Assembly: GCA_035610365.1 (NCBI GenBank)
Contig: CM069433.1
Coordinates: forward strand, 127,676,545 to 127,740,544
Source of the DNA: Aquatica leii
Lineage: Eukaryota > Arthropoda > Insecta > Coleoptera > Lampyridae
Length of the DNA stretch: 64,000 bases
Direction: 5' to 3'
Position numbers and translations under genes: made by a program. Numbering within the stretch: the stretch's first letter is position 1; each line of letters starts with the position of its first letter. The notes beneath the pieces are model-generated. The model had not been told where the DNA came from, made no database searches, and saw only the letters and a program-made list of their open reading frames with translations. Below, in pieces: positions 45,302-55,864 of this stretch.

Positions 45302-47496
45302 TTAGATCAAATACTTTACTACTATAATACTGGAAACTCTATCTTTTGCATAGCATAACTTGTGGCAGTCACTACAAAGCTCATTTAATTGTACATTTTC
45401 TGTAGCTATTTTATTTATAGTTTTATGTTTGACACCTTGTCGATCTTCACTAAAATATCCAGGAAAGCAAGATTCAAAAATAGTCTTTAACTGAACACAA
45501 AATTTTATAGCGGTGTCGTTTAAAAATAATATAGTTTTTGCATTATCATACTTCTTCATATCTATATGAATATTTCGAGAGTCTAAGTTGCAATTTGTAT
45601 TGCTAGATATTGCAGCCCTACAGTCTTCGTGCAAAAGTTTACTACATGCCCATCCTCCTACATAACCTATTGCATTCTCTTCTATTACAACTTGTTTATC
45701 GTCTCCAGCAGGATTGAAATCTTTATGCAAAATTATTTCTTTTTTCTGAATTTTGAACATGATAACCAAAATTTTAAGCACACAGACTTTGCTAATCTCT
45801 TATTTTCAATATTTAAATTTTGTAGAAAAATAGCAAGTTCATTCAGTTTCTGGAAATAAGGCCCTTTGTCACTCAAACATCGTCGATATACTTTAGCATT
45901 ATAACACTGCGAGGAATTGAAAATATCAAACAGTGTATCGAAATTCTCCAAAGATTCAGCTGTATGTGCTGCTGTTCTTGGTAAAGAATTAAAAGATACA
46001 TGAGTTAAAATTCCCCTCGAAACTGAATGACTTAACACTCGTACAGCCAAACATTGGGGAAAACGGTTGTAGTTCTATACATTTGTTATTTAATTTGGGT
46101 GCTAATCTGGGGGTCATAATCCTATCACGTTTGTAAAATTCAACAATATCAGACCAAGAAAAACATTTTTTCCTGCTCAATTTCAATGTAAGGTTTTTTA
46201 GTTAAAATCCCTAACAATGTCCTAACTTTCCTGTTGTTAGTGCCTTGATCACGCACTACAGTTTTTGGTATAAATTCTGCATTTTTAACTTCATGCATTG
46301 CATCTCTTGATAAAAAATATCCCAACACCTGTTTATACTTCGTGTACAAACCTCGCACCATAAACACCATCACTTGATTGCACAGTTGTGGTTTCTTATT
46401 TGGCAAAGCTTCTCCAAAATCTTCGTAGCCATAAAAAATGTCACATCTGCAATCATACGACACTAGATGCTTCAAAGACATTTTGTCAAACATAATAGAC
46501 ACAACTTTTTCTTCTTTTTTTAATTTTTCGGCTTTTATTGCCATCATGCTCAGCACCATTTGATTAAGTCCAGGTTTTACCTGAACATTAGAAAGCCAGT
46601 TTCTTAGTGATCGTATAGTAGGCAAGCAAAAACTTTGTCGCAGAAATTTGTATGATTTTGTCGAGCAGTAATACAATGCTAATGCAAATTTTTTATCTAT
46701 ATCTGAGTATCTGCGGCCCTGAGGTTTACGAGACTTTTGCTCAATCTGCATGTTAATAAATTGTCCAGCGGTATCCTCCTTGGTTACTGTGGCAAGCGCA
46801 GATACATTTTTGACCTTTAGCTCTGCGATTTCTTTTTTATACGTTTCACACTTCTTCTAATATTTATACAAAAGCTTTTGTGCACGCCGTACCTTTCTGC
46901 GCATCTGTGGACATCTTCTACACAATGTACTCGTATTACTTTGGCTTTCCATTATACCATCTTGTAGTTCTGTATTTTTGCAAGACAGTTTCTTCGGCTC
47001 TATTTCAGGAGAATCATTACGTTTCCGTTTTGTCGGACTGCGTCTGTTACTATCAGTGTGATTATATAATTGCAGGGAGGGAACAGCACCAGGGTAAATT
47101 CTGCAAAAATTTGTACTTCTTAGAATGAAATTTACATTTCTGGAAATAATATTGTTTACCCTTGACTAAACAAATTCTTGTTTCTGAAATTTTTTATGGT
47201 AAAATGGTCTGAACAAACTGTATAATTTTTGTATAAATACTCAGGACCTTTTTCTTTAAAAATATCGTCCAGGTCTGCCCTTTTGCTTCTTGCAACCCAT
47301 ACTCTGCAGCTACAAATTTTAATAACATAGTTAAGAAATGTTTCGAAACATCTAAACACAGCTAAAATTCTTATTGATTATAAAGCACATGTTACTCACA
47401 TTTTTTTATTTTTGGGAAACCTGTAGAAAGACTTTCTGTTTGTATTTCATAATTATTACAACCATATATGGCACATATTGATCCCCTTTGACTCAT
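45302..47496 (-). pseudogene. THAP9/P-type transposase, frameshifted
   Basis: P-type transposases bind DNA with a THAP zinc finger and cut with an RNase H-like domain. Exon 1 (47496-47400) reads MSQRGSICAIYGCNNYEIQT, with the first C-x(4)-C of a THAP finger. A 90 bp GT-AG intron (47399-47310) follows, then CRVWVARSKRADL and LYKNYTVCSDHFTIKNF, with the finger's C-x-x-H. Later come EKVVSIMFDKMSLKHLVSYD, GYEDFGEA and QVMVFMVRGLYTKYKQVLGY. PRLAPKLNNKCIELQPFSPM and the region LFDIFNSS precede the C-terminal AIGYVGGWACSKLLHEDC. Frameshifts occur around 46170, 46060, 45750 and at the exon 2 junction. The terminal stop codon lies in the target duplication, not in the element. Confidence 0.85.
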
Positions 47497-47686
47497 TTCA
47501 AAGTATAAAATTTTTTCTATGGTATAAAATCGATTTAAAAACCAAGAAGCTGTCAGACACTAATGTAAATGTAATGTAAACACTAGCAAGAACAATGTAG
47601 TTATCAACTCCTACCGCTAGAGGGCGTTGATGCGCGCGTCACCGGAATTTTTTTCAGTTTCTCGTATTATAGTAGTAAAGTATTTG
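45308..47686 (-). mobile_element. P-element/THAP9-like transposon
   Basis: Perfect 23 bp inverted ends begin CAAATACTTTACTACTATAA (45308 onward, and inverted up to 47686), with GAAACT matching a little further in. CTTAGAT lies immediately outside both ends (45301-45307 and 47687-47693; 8 bp if the boundary C is shared). This fits the ~8 bp duplication known for P elements. The ~2.4 kb body holds a reverse-strand THAP/P-type transposase. The right flank begins with gypsy-like gag sequence. Confidence 0.85.
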
Positions 47687-50600
47687 CTTAGATCAAAGAA
47701 GTATGACTTTTCAAGTCATTGCAATACTTTTTTAAGATATATATCAACTAACGTTGAGAGGAATGTGTTGAAACCAAGTGTAACAGGAAATGTATCAGCA
47801 ATTCCTGCAAGAACATCAGTGGTCCCAACAGGAGCACGGAAACCGTTAAGATGTTTTGTGTGTGGTAAAGATGGACATTTTGCCTCAAGGTGCCAAGAGA
47901 AGAAATGTTATGGTTGTAATGCTATTGGCCACCTTAAGAAAGATTGTCCAAGAAATCAAACAACAGCACCGGATAGCACTACGATGGTCGTGGAGGAGTC
48001 GTTGAACATTGCATCACCTTATTACCTTGAACTACAGTTATCATTTGAGGATGTGCGTCCTATAGTGAAAGCAATACTGGACACTGGTAGTGGGATCTCT
48101 CTGATAAAGGCTTGTTTTGTCCCAGAGGAATACAGGCTTCCGTATCGTAATTGTGAAACTTTCACAGGTATTAATAACACTAAGTTAGACATAGTAGGTA
48201 TATATAATTATAACGTTTTGTATTGAAGGGATTTATGTTAATGTTAAGTTTTATGTGGTGAGCAATAACACCATGAACTACGATTGTTTGTTGGGTAGAG
48301 ATTTTATCTCACAGCCGTCAATTCATGTTGAATTCGGTAGTGATGGTGTTACTGTAAAACCAAAAGATGTTCAAGACGATCAGAATGTTACAGATGAATT
48401 AACTGATATTATGTTAATTGATATTGATCATGATGACCGTGAAAATTGGTGAGTTTAAATGTTTGCGATGAGATTAGTATGAAAAGTAGAATGGAATTTT
48501 TGAGGTATTTGAAAATGAGTATATGCAGCCAGCACGAGGGTTGTATCCAAAATTTCAATACACTGCTAGGATCGAAACGGATCCTCATAAACATTTTTTC
48601 TATCGTCCTCGTAGACTTGCTTACACGGATAAACAGGTAGTTGATCAGATAGTATCCGATTTATTAGGTAGAGGTATAATTAAAAACAGTTCGTCCCCTA
48701 CGCTTCGCCCATTGTCTTAGTTTCAAAAAATGGTTCTAAAAGATTGTGTGTGGATTTCCGCGAGTTAAACAAAGTCGTGGTCAAGGATAGATTTCCTTTA
48801 CCCTTGATTGATGATCATTTGGACGCGATGCATGGTAAAATGATTTTTAGTAAACTGGACCTTAAAGACGCGTTTTATAATATCAACATGGCTGAGGATT
48901 CAACTAAATTTCTTTCCTTTGTCACTCCGCACGGTCAGTATGAGTTCCTGAAGTTGCCATTTGGCTTCTGCAATAGTCCAGCTATATTTGCACGTTTTGT
49001 TAGCGAGGTATTTCGAGATTTAGTAGCGAAGGGACAGGTTTTGATATATCTAGACGACATTATGATCGCGACTGTTACTGTAGATGAGAATATTCACATA
49101 CTAGGGAAAGTATTTAAAGTTTTGGTCGACAATTTACTAGAGTTGCGTTTGGAGAAATGTGAATTCTTGAAAAATAAAATTCAGTATTTGGGATACGAGA
49201 TTGACGCACAGGGTATTAGGCCAAGTAGGGATAATGTTAAAGCGGTTATAGACTTTCCAGTTCCAACAGATGCACGAGAGATGCATAGCTTTTTGGGACT
49301 GGCAAGCTATTTTAGACGATTTATCGAGGGATTTTCGATTATCGCGAAACCTTTATTTAATTTAATTAAAAGGCCAGTACATTTAAATTTGGCGAGGATG
49401 AGTTAAGAGCGATGGAGACTATTAAGAATAAGTTAATATCTAGACCAGTTTTAGCAATATATTCAGTTTCTGCCGATACAGAGTTGCATTGCGATGCAAG
49501 TTGTCACGGGTTTGGCGCAGTTTTATTTCAACGACAGACTGATAATAAGTTTCATCCCGTCAGCTATTTCAGCAAAAGAACAACTGATTGCGAGAGCAGG
49601 TATAGCAGTTACGAGCTAGAATGTTTAGCGATAGTTTTTGCGGTAAAGAGATTTGAAATTTATTTAAAGGGAATAGAATTTAAAATCATAACCGACTGCG
49701 ACAGCATACGATTGACTTTTAGCAAAAAGGATGTGGTCCCAAGAATAATGCGATGGGTTTTATTTTTGCAGGACTTTAACTATATAATTGAGCATAGGAC
49801 AGGCAAGCGCATGGCTCATGTCGATGCGTTGAGTAGGTTGCATGGACTCATGGTGTTAGAAGATAACAGTCTAGAGCACAATTTATCAATTAAACAAGAC
49901 GCTGACTTAGAAATTCAAAAAGTTAGGAAATCTTTGGAGGAACGAGAGAGTTCTACTTATGAATTGAAGAATGGATTGGTGTACCGGAAGCACTTAGATA
50001 GGTTACTGTTTTATGTACCGCGAGTGATGGAACATACAATATTATATAAATATCACGATGAATTTGGGCACGTAGGTGTGGATAAGGCTGAGTTAATTTT
50101 AAGAAGCTACTGGTTTCCAAAGTTGCGGACCAAAATTAAAAATCATATTAGCAATTGCTTAAAATGCGTCGTGTATTCTTCACCGAGCGGTCCTAAAGAA
50201 GGTTTGTTGCATCCAATACCGAAGGGAAACGTACCTTTTGATACGGTCCTTTTGAAAAAACACCTAGGTCGAAAAAACATATTTTCGTTGTAGTTGATGG
50301 CTTCACGAAATTTGTGAAGTTGTATCCTTGCAAATCTGTAGATGCTCGTGAAGTTCTAAAACATTTAGAATCATTTAGCTCTAATTACAGTAGACCAAAA
50401 CGAATCATTTCTGATAGGGGCTCTGCTTTTACGTCAGCTGCGTTCGCAGAATTTACTGACAAATATAACATACAACATGTAAAAATCGCTACAGGCACAC
50501 CGCGCGCGAATGGCCAAGTGGAGCGAATAAATCGAATAGTGACACCAATGTTAGCTAAAATAAGTGGTACACCCGATCGATGGGATGAGGTGTTAGATGT

Positions 50601-51060
50601 TGTAGAATTTTCTATAAATAACAGTGTTAGCAAGTCGACGGGAAACACACCAAGTCGGTTATTGTTTGGTGTAAATCAACGTGGCGATATTATCGACTCA
50701 TTGCGAGAATTTTTAAATTTAGAAGGTGATAGAGATTTGGAGGCTACTCGTGCGGCAGCTGCAATTAATATAGAGCGTTCACCATTAGAAAATAAGTTGT
50801 ATTATCATAAGAAGCATTAAACAGCAAAAGAGTACAATATAGGTGATTATGTAGTCGTAACAAATAACATAACGACGCCCGGTAATAACAAGAGCTATTA
50901 CCGAAGTATAAAAGTCCTTATGTTATCGAACGTGTATTCGGTAATGATGGATATGTTGTAATTGACGTGGAAGGGTTTCATTGACGCAATTACCATACAG
51001 TTCGGTTCTTGATGTTTCACGTATAAAGTTGTAGTCAGAGAACAACCCATCCACATCTTC
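47687..51060 (+). pseudogene. Ty3/gypsy gag-pol, decayed
   Basis: Domains in order: two zinc knuckles (CFVCGKDGHFASRC, CYGCNAIGHLKKDC; 47850-47950), protease ILDTGSGISLI (~48075) and CLLGRDFISQPS (~48285), RT at 48744-49406 (CVDFRELNKVVVKDRFPLPL, LPFGFCNSPAIFAR, catalytic VLIYLDDIMIA at ~49040), RNase H at 49412-49850 (LHCDASCHGFGAVLF), integrase zinc domain (HDEFGHVGV...NCLKCV), core IISDRGSAFTS and TPRANGQVERINR (50400-50540), and a C-terminal KEYNIGDYVVVTNNI (~50830). About six frameshifts or stops separate them. It is a different lineage from the young gypsy at 23 kb. The gag N-terminus is cut by the P-like transposon. No 5' LTR was found. Confidence 0.88.
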
Positions 51061-51076
51061 GGTCGAGGTCGACCAA

Positions 51077-51280
51077 TGTCAGGTTGGACGAGATGTAGGA
51101 ATTAATAATTAGGAATAATAAGAATTAGAAAAAACACAAAATTTGTTATATAAGAATATAGGTGCAATAAGATTGGTAACAATGGTAAAATATACAGAAT
51201 GGCGTTAAGAAAGATGAAGCAAGTTTTATTTTAAAAGATATCACAAATCCTTTGTTTTGAGCTTTACAATATATAAGATT
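51077..51280 (+). repeat. Putative 3' LTR start of the decayed gypsy
   Basis: TGTCAGGTTGGACGAGATG follows GGTCGAGGTCGACCAA. The internally deleted gypsy at 57577 has the equivalent junction TCGATCTAAT followed by TGTCAGGTTGACAG, so this is the likely LTR border. The far end cannot be placed because older PLE sequence takes over by ~51285. Confidence 0.5.
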
Positions 51281-51284
51281 TTTT

Positions 51285-51415
51285 CTTAATTACTTAATAA
51301 AGATGTAACATAAAATAATAAAATTTTATAATTAGGTGGTATTATTATATTTTTAGCTTTTTCTATTAACTCATAAGAGTTTTTGATGAAACATATAAGA
51401 TATATCCTGTATTAT
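51285..51415 (-). pseudogene. Older PLE, RT segment left of nested insertion
   Basis: The reverse strand reads ISYMFHQKLL then, after stops, PPNYKILLFYVTSLLSN, aligning with the NYxLISFDVTSLFTN box of PLE reverse transcriptase. It is the continuation of the fragments at 54648-54687 and 55108-55200. The last 12 bases (51404-51415) are one copy of the target duplication of the palindromic PLE. Confidence 0.75.
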
Positions 51416-51521
51416 GATGAAATTATTTAACCTCCTAATTAGTGTATTTGAGTAACGTGTTTAAATCCTTCAATTGTAGGAGCTGGCGACAAGAAAACAC
51501 AACTTAAAGTGTTTTTTGTAG

Positions 51522-51560
51522 GCTACGTTTCGTGAACAGTGTGTTCACTTCATCAGGCCT
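51522..51560 (-). ncRNA. Hammerhead ribozyme motif, left arm
   Basis: On the reverse strand: CTGATGA (51556-51550), stem II GTGAACA-CAC-TGTTCAC with a perfect 7 bp stem, then GAAACGTAG. Mirror image of the motif in the right arm. Confidence 0.75.
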
Positions 51561-51939
51561 CTATGTTTAATAAATCAGAAAAAAGACAAAATTAACAAAA
51601 CATAAATACAGTTCAGGTGTAACAAACAAACTTTTTAAGCAAATAACTAGTTGTAAAAAACTAAACAATACAAATCGTTTACATGAACAAACAACATTAA
51701 CCAAAAAAACCGAGTCAAATGATATAAAATAGACAAATTACTTACAAAAAAACTAGAAACAAGTGGTGGTGGTCCGCCAACACAGACGATAAAATTTGAA
51801 CAATAAATTCAAAACAAGGAAACATATAAAAGATGTGAAGCTTAAAATTAACATGTAACAAAACTCACTAACATCACACAAGATGTAAGAACAATAATTA
51901 TAAAGAAAAATGTTGGCATGTAAGATAATTTTTTCTAGG

Positions 51940-52602
51940 TCATGACATTTTAGTGATTAAATTATTGTAAACAGTACTAAGGTTATTAGTATCTGTGTTA
52001 AAATTCACATTGTTGTTGTGTTTGGTGATGAAAATCATCTCAGCAATAAGTCTTTTATTAAATTTAGGTTCCACATCTAAGATCGTAGGATTACAAAAGT
52101 CAAAATTATGGCCCGTATCGATGTGATGTAAAGCCAAAGCCAATTCCGCTTTCTTGTTTTTACAATCATATTGATGATTTTTAATGCGATTGATGGTTTT
52201 TTGTTTAGTTTGACCTATATAACATTTGTTGCATCCTGTGCATTCAATTTTGTAAATGACATTGTGTTTGTCGTTTAATTTTATTTTATCTTTTATTCTA
52301 GTGTAAATGGTGTTGTATATAGTATTGTTATTATAGGTCACTATTTTTAAGTTGGTGTTTTTTAAAATCGGAATGAGTCTTTTAGTTAATCCAGGTACGT
52401 TTATGATTTTAGTGTATTCGTAGTTAGATGTAGTGTTAGTTAGGGTCGATAGTGATGGTATGATATTTGTGTTATTAGTGTGAAATAAAATTTTGTTAAT
52501 TAGGTTATTAGGGTAATTATTATTTTTTAGAATGTTTTTTAAGATGTTGAGGTTTTTGGAATGAAATTGTGCACTACTTAAACTAATGATTTTGTTTTTC
52601 AT
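51940..52602 (-). CDS. PLE C-terminal frame with GIY-YIG (left arm)
   Basis: A 220-residue open frame, the reverse-strand C-terminal part of the element. It includes KIINVPGLTKRLIPILK, the endonuclease segment VIYKIECTGCNKCYIGQTKQ with its C-x-x-C and GIY-YIG-like YK-I...YIG, then RIKNHQYDC, ALHHIDTGHNFDF and PTILDVEPKFNKRLIAEMIF, typical of PLE endonucleases. A short deletion near 52605 separates it from the RT frame, so the two are not joined in this arm. It differs from the right-arm copy at about three residues. Confidence 0.88.
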   Translation of the reverse strand: MKNKIISLSSAQFHSKNLNILKNILKNNNYPNNLINKILFHTNNTNIIPSLSTLTNTTSNYEYTKIINVPGLTKRLIPILKNTNLKIVTYNNNTIYNTIYTRIKDKIKLNDKHNVIYKIECTGCNKCYIGQTKQKTINRIKNHQYDCKNKKAELALALHHIDTGHNFDFCNPTILDVEPKFNKRLIAEMIFITKHNNNVNFNTDTNNLSTVYNNLITKMS

Positions 52603-53396
52603 AGATTTGATAATGTTTGATGATGTGCATGTTTCGATAGATAGTTAATGGTACGGTTAGATGCTATAGGTTTAGTGTACCAGTCCGTTAACAAATAGTT
52701 GTTATGTTTAATTAACCTAATATCTAAGAACGGTACGGAACCATGACTCTCGACCTCGTAAGTAAAACTTAGATGTGGATCAAAACTGTTAAAGATGTTT
52801 AAAGTATTAGGTATCTCGTTCTGAGGTATACAAGCGATGACATCGTCGACATAACAAAACAAAAATGTGGGTTGGAAAGTGAGTTTTTCAAGTACAAACT
52901 CCATTAAGTCATGCATGATAAGTTAGCTAAAGCGGGGGATGCGGGATTGCCCATTGCCGTGCCAAATTTTTGTATATAAATATTGTCTTTAAACGAAAAA
53001 TAGCTGGAGTCAAAAAGGAATTTAATAATGTCAGTAAACTCTAAGTATTCAAGTAACCTATGACTTTTAAGATCTCTCCAGTATTTATGGATTAATTTCA
53101 ATACTAGTTCTTTTGTGATGTTGGTGAACAAAGATGTAACATCGAACGAAATTATACAATTATCAGTTAAAATTACAATGTTTTTTGTTTTATCAACAAT
53201 TTCATGTGAACTAGATATATTGTGATTAAACATATAAGAAATGTTATTAATTATATTAGAAATAAATTTAGACAGGTGGTAATTCGGTGCACCTATGCAC
53301 GAAACAATCGGTCTAATAGGATTGTCGTCTTTATGTGTTTTGATTAATCCATAAAATTTAGGTGGTGTGCTGGTATATGTGGTGTTATTTGTTAAC
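52599..53396 (-). pseudogene. PLE reverse transcriptase, centre of palindrome
   Basis: The reverse strand starts at the junction with TPPKFYGLIKTHKDDNPIR, then PIVSCIGAPNYHLSKFI, CIISFDVTSLFTNITKELV, FGTAMGNPASPALANL and, after a one-base shift near 52910, FLFCYVDDVIACIP with YVDD at 52842-52853. It continues FLDIRLIKHNNYLLTDWYTK and SNRTINYLSKHAHH. The N-terminal finger region present in complete PLEs is missing, so the element is 5'-truncated exactly at the inversion junction. The frameshift and the deletion before the endonuclease frame make it inactive. Confidence 0.88.
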
Positions 53397-54150
53397 GGAC
53401 TGGTACACTAAACCTATAGCATCTAACCGTACCATTAACTATCTATCGAAACATGCACATCATCAAAAACGTAACATTATCAAATCTATGAATAACAAAA
53501 TCATTAGTTTAAGTACTGCACAATTTCATTCCAAAAACCTCAACATTTTAAAAAACATTCTAAAAAATAATAATTACCCTAATAACCTAATTAACAAAAT
53601 TTTATTTCACACTAATAACACAAATATCATAATATCACTATCGACCCTAACTAACACTACATCTAACTACGAATACACTAAAATCATAAACGTACCTGGA
53701 TTAACTAAAAGACTCATTCCGATTTTAAAAAACACCAACTTAAAAATAGTGACCTATAATAACAATACTATATACAACACCATTTACACTAGAATAAAAG
53801 ATAAAATAAAATTAAACGACAAACACAATGTCATTTACAAAATTGAATGCACAGGATGCAACAAATGTTATATAGGTCAAACTAAACAAAAAACCATCAA
53901 TCGCATTAAAAATCATCAATATGATTGTAAAAACAAGAAAGCGGAATTGGCTTTGGCTTTACATCACATCGATACGGGCCATAATTTTGACTTTTGTAAT
54001 CCTACGATCTTAGATGTGGAACCTAAATTTAATAAAAGACTTATTGCTGAGATGATTTTCATCACCAAACACAACAACAATGTGAATTTTAACACAGATA
54101 CTAATAACCTTAGTACTGTTTACAATAATTTAATCACTAAAATGTCATGA
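53392..54150 (+). CDS. PLE C-terminal frame with GIY-YIG (right arm)
   Basis: The forward, mirror-image copy of the left-arm coding region. The open frame starts upstream of homology; PLE similarity begins at LLTDWYTKPIASNRTINYLS (~53392). Unlike the left arm it keeps HQKRNIIKSMNNK, so RT-tail and endonuclease parts remain in one frame through VIYKIECTGCNKCYIGQTKQ to NNLITKMS. It lacks the RT palm, so it is only a C-terminal fragment. There is no PLE start codon. Confidence 0.88.
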   Translation, partial: LTDWYTKPIASNRTINYLSKHAHHQKRNIIKSMNNKIISLSTAQFHSKNLNILKNILKNNNYPNNLINKILFHTNNTNIIISLSTLTNTTSNYEYTKIINVPGLTKRLIPILKNTNLKIVTYNNNTIYNTIYTRIKDKIKLNDKHNVIYKIECTGCNKCYIGQTKQKTINRIKNHQYDCKNKKAELALALHHIDTGHNFDFCNPTILDVEPKFNKRLIAEMIFITKHNNNVNFNTDTNNLSTVYNNLITKMS

Positions 54151-54534
54151 CCTAGAAAAATTTATCTCACATGCCAACATGTTTCTTTATAATTATTGTT
54201 CTTACATCTTGTGTGATGTTAGTGAGTTCTGTTACATGTTAATTTTAAATTTCACATCTTTTATGTGTTTCCTTGTTTTGAATTTATTGTTCAAATTTTA
54301 TCGTCTGTGTTGGCGGACCACCACCACTTGTTTCTAGTTTTTTTTTGTAAGTAATTTGTCTATTTTATATCATTTGACTTGGTTTTTTTTTTGGTTAATG
54401 TTGTTTGTTCATGTAAACGATTTGTATTGTTTAGTTTTTTACAACTAGTTATTTGCTTAAAAAGTTTGTTTGTTACACCTGAACTGTATTTATGTTTTGT
54501 TAATTTTGTCTTTTTTCTGATTTATTAAACATAG

Positions 54535-54574
54535 AGGCCTGATGAAGTGAACACACTGTTCACGAAACGTAGCC
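54535..54574 (+). ncRNA. Hammerhead ribozyme motif, right arm
   Basis: CTGATGA at 54539-54545, stem II GTGAACA-CAC-TGTTCAC, then GAAACGTAG from 54564. Same sequence as the left-arm motif in opposite orientation, so both point outward from the palindrome. Confidence 0.75.
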
Positions 54575-54647
54575 TACAAAAAACACTTTAAGTTGTGTTT
54601 TCTTGTCGCCAGCTCCTACAATTGAAGGATTTAAACACCTTACTCAA

Positions 54648-54687
54648 ATCCTGTATTATATTCAAAACGTAATTGGACAGTTGATAT
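54648..54687 (-). pseudogene. Older PLE, RT segment between two insertions
   Basis: Forty bases whose reverse strand reads YQLSNYVLNIIQD. It joins in frame to PIVSCIGAPR of 55108-55200 on one side and to ISYMF of 51285-51403 on the other, matching in length the equivalent stretch of the younger PLE. The first 12 bases (54648-54659) are the right copy of the 12 bp duplication. Confidence 0.8.
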
Positions 54688-55107
54688 TGTAACGAATTTT
54701 AAAACGAATTTATTTATAAAAAAATATTTACACGTTTATATCTACACGTAACTATTTAAATCTAACATTTAAAAAAAACACTTACACTAATTTATATATT
54801 ACAATCACTCGAAAAATAATGTCCGCGGATAACTTCTGTTTATCTAAAACTATACGTCTATACATTATAAGAACGTACGCTTGAATGCCGTTATATTTAC
54901 CTTAACACGCGTTAATTACTTACTTATTTAAAGAGTCTTCTTAATACTTGCGACTTCTAATAACGGACCTATGATTCCTTCGAACCGTTTTTATATATTT
55001 CTGTTATCTATCTCGAGAGTTTTCTACATCCTTCGGTAAACGTTCTAGAAGTTAACAATGAGTGCGTGAACGTTCTCAAATATGACAATAACTTTGCGAA
55101 CGTTGTA
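54688..55107. mobile_element. Solo-LTR-like 420 bp insertion in older PLE
   Basis: Removing 54688-55107 and one copy of ATAT (54684-54687 / 55108-55111) restores the PLE reading frame across the site, so this is an insertion with a 4 bp duplication. It begins TGTAACGAATTTTAAAACG and ends GCGAACGTTGTA, partially inverted ends that recall an LTR, although the last two bases are TA rather than CA. It contains TCTAGAAG and CGTGAACGTTC but no coding. A solo gypsy/BEL-type LTR is most likely; a small DNA transposon is possible. Confidence 0.65.
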
Positions 55108-55200
55108 ATATCTAGGAGCTCCTATACATGAAACTATGGGTCTTATAGGATGTTCATCTTTGTGTTTTAATCAGACCATAAAACTTTGGGGGTGTGTTAA
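55108..55200 (-). pseudogene. Older PLE, RT segment at inversion junction
   Basis: Reverse-strand frames read NTPPKFYGLIK and, after a one-base shift, HPIRPIVSCIGAPRY. The homology begins at the same point of the protein (PPKFYGLIK) as in the younger palindromic PLE, and here too forward-strand PLE sequence begins within a few bases on the other side. Confidence 0.78.
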
Positions 55201-55203
55201 CTA

Positions 55204-55585
55204 ATATGACTTTACTTATGAATGTAAGTACTACTAACCCTAACACTAACATTATGTATACCAAAATTATGAATGTCCCTAAAAAGTTTCTAAAATTACA
55301 AGGTAGCTTTATATAGGCTTGATTGTTATCAAGTATTCTTTCATTTTAAAATTCTGTAAATTTATAACAATTTTACCTCTACTTAAATAATTTTTGAATA
55401 TACATGTCATTCTGTTTGTCATGGCGTTAATTTGTATTTATTATTTACTTTATAATTTTAATTTAGTGACTTTTTATTAACAAGTTTTTTGTTTAAATTT
55501 GCTCATATTTTATATCTATAATTAATATAACGTTTGTATTGTGATTTAATCGCTTGTGGAAAAACTTACGTTTAATAAATTGTAG
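55204..55585 (+). pseudogene. Older PLE, forward C-terminal arm
   Basis: The forward strand reads NPNTNIMYTKIMNVPKKF, equivalent to the NxNTxIxxTKIINVPGL region before the endonuclease. The GIY-YIG part is deleted, and sequence then continues to the hammerhead motif. It is in the opposite orientation to the adjacent RT segment. Confidence 0.65.
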
Positions 55586-55625
55586 TGGCCTGAAGAAGTG
55601 TACACATGGTACACGAAACGTCGCC
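55586..55625 (+). ncRNA. Hammerhead-like motif of older PLE (degenerate)
   Basis: CTGAAGA (one change from CTGATGA) at 55590-55596, a perfect 6 bp stem II GTGTAC-ACATG-GTACAC, then GAAACGTCGCC from 55615. The stem has been kept although the core has a substitution. Confidence 0.6.
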
Positions 55626-55864
55626 ATAAAAAACCTGAGTAGTTTTTATGCCCCTCCTTAACGAAAAAATATAATATTGATGAGTATAAATCAAACAGGA
55701 GGATAGAAACCTCGCCAGTATTAAGAATAAATCTGACAAATAACATGCCCGTTAACACATGGAAACCCAGAAACATTCGATCTGTGAACGTAGTACTATC
55801 GTTCTTCATTCTAGAACAAATAAAAAGGTAAATCAATACAGGTAATAGACATATATTAGTTTAG

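Larger units (their letters stand above)
51416..54647. mobile_element. Palindromic Penelope-like element, 12 bp TSD
   Basis: A 3.2 kb insertion flanked by ATCCTGTATTAT at 51404-51415 and 54648-54659. Positions 51447-52697 and 53386-54647 are near-identical inverted arms (~1.25 kb). Each arm carries the C-terminal PLE coding part and ends in a hammerhead core. The 0.69 kb centre (52698-53385) is single-copy and holds the RT palm on the reverse strand. The left arm has ~31 extra bases at its outer tip. In effect a 5'-truncated reverse-strand PLE is joined at its 5' break to a forward copy of its own 3' part. Arms differ by only a few bases, so this is recent. Confidence 0.9.
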
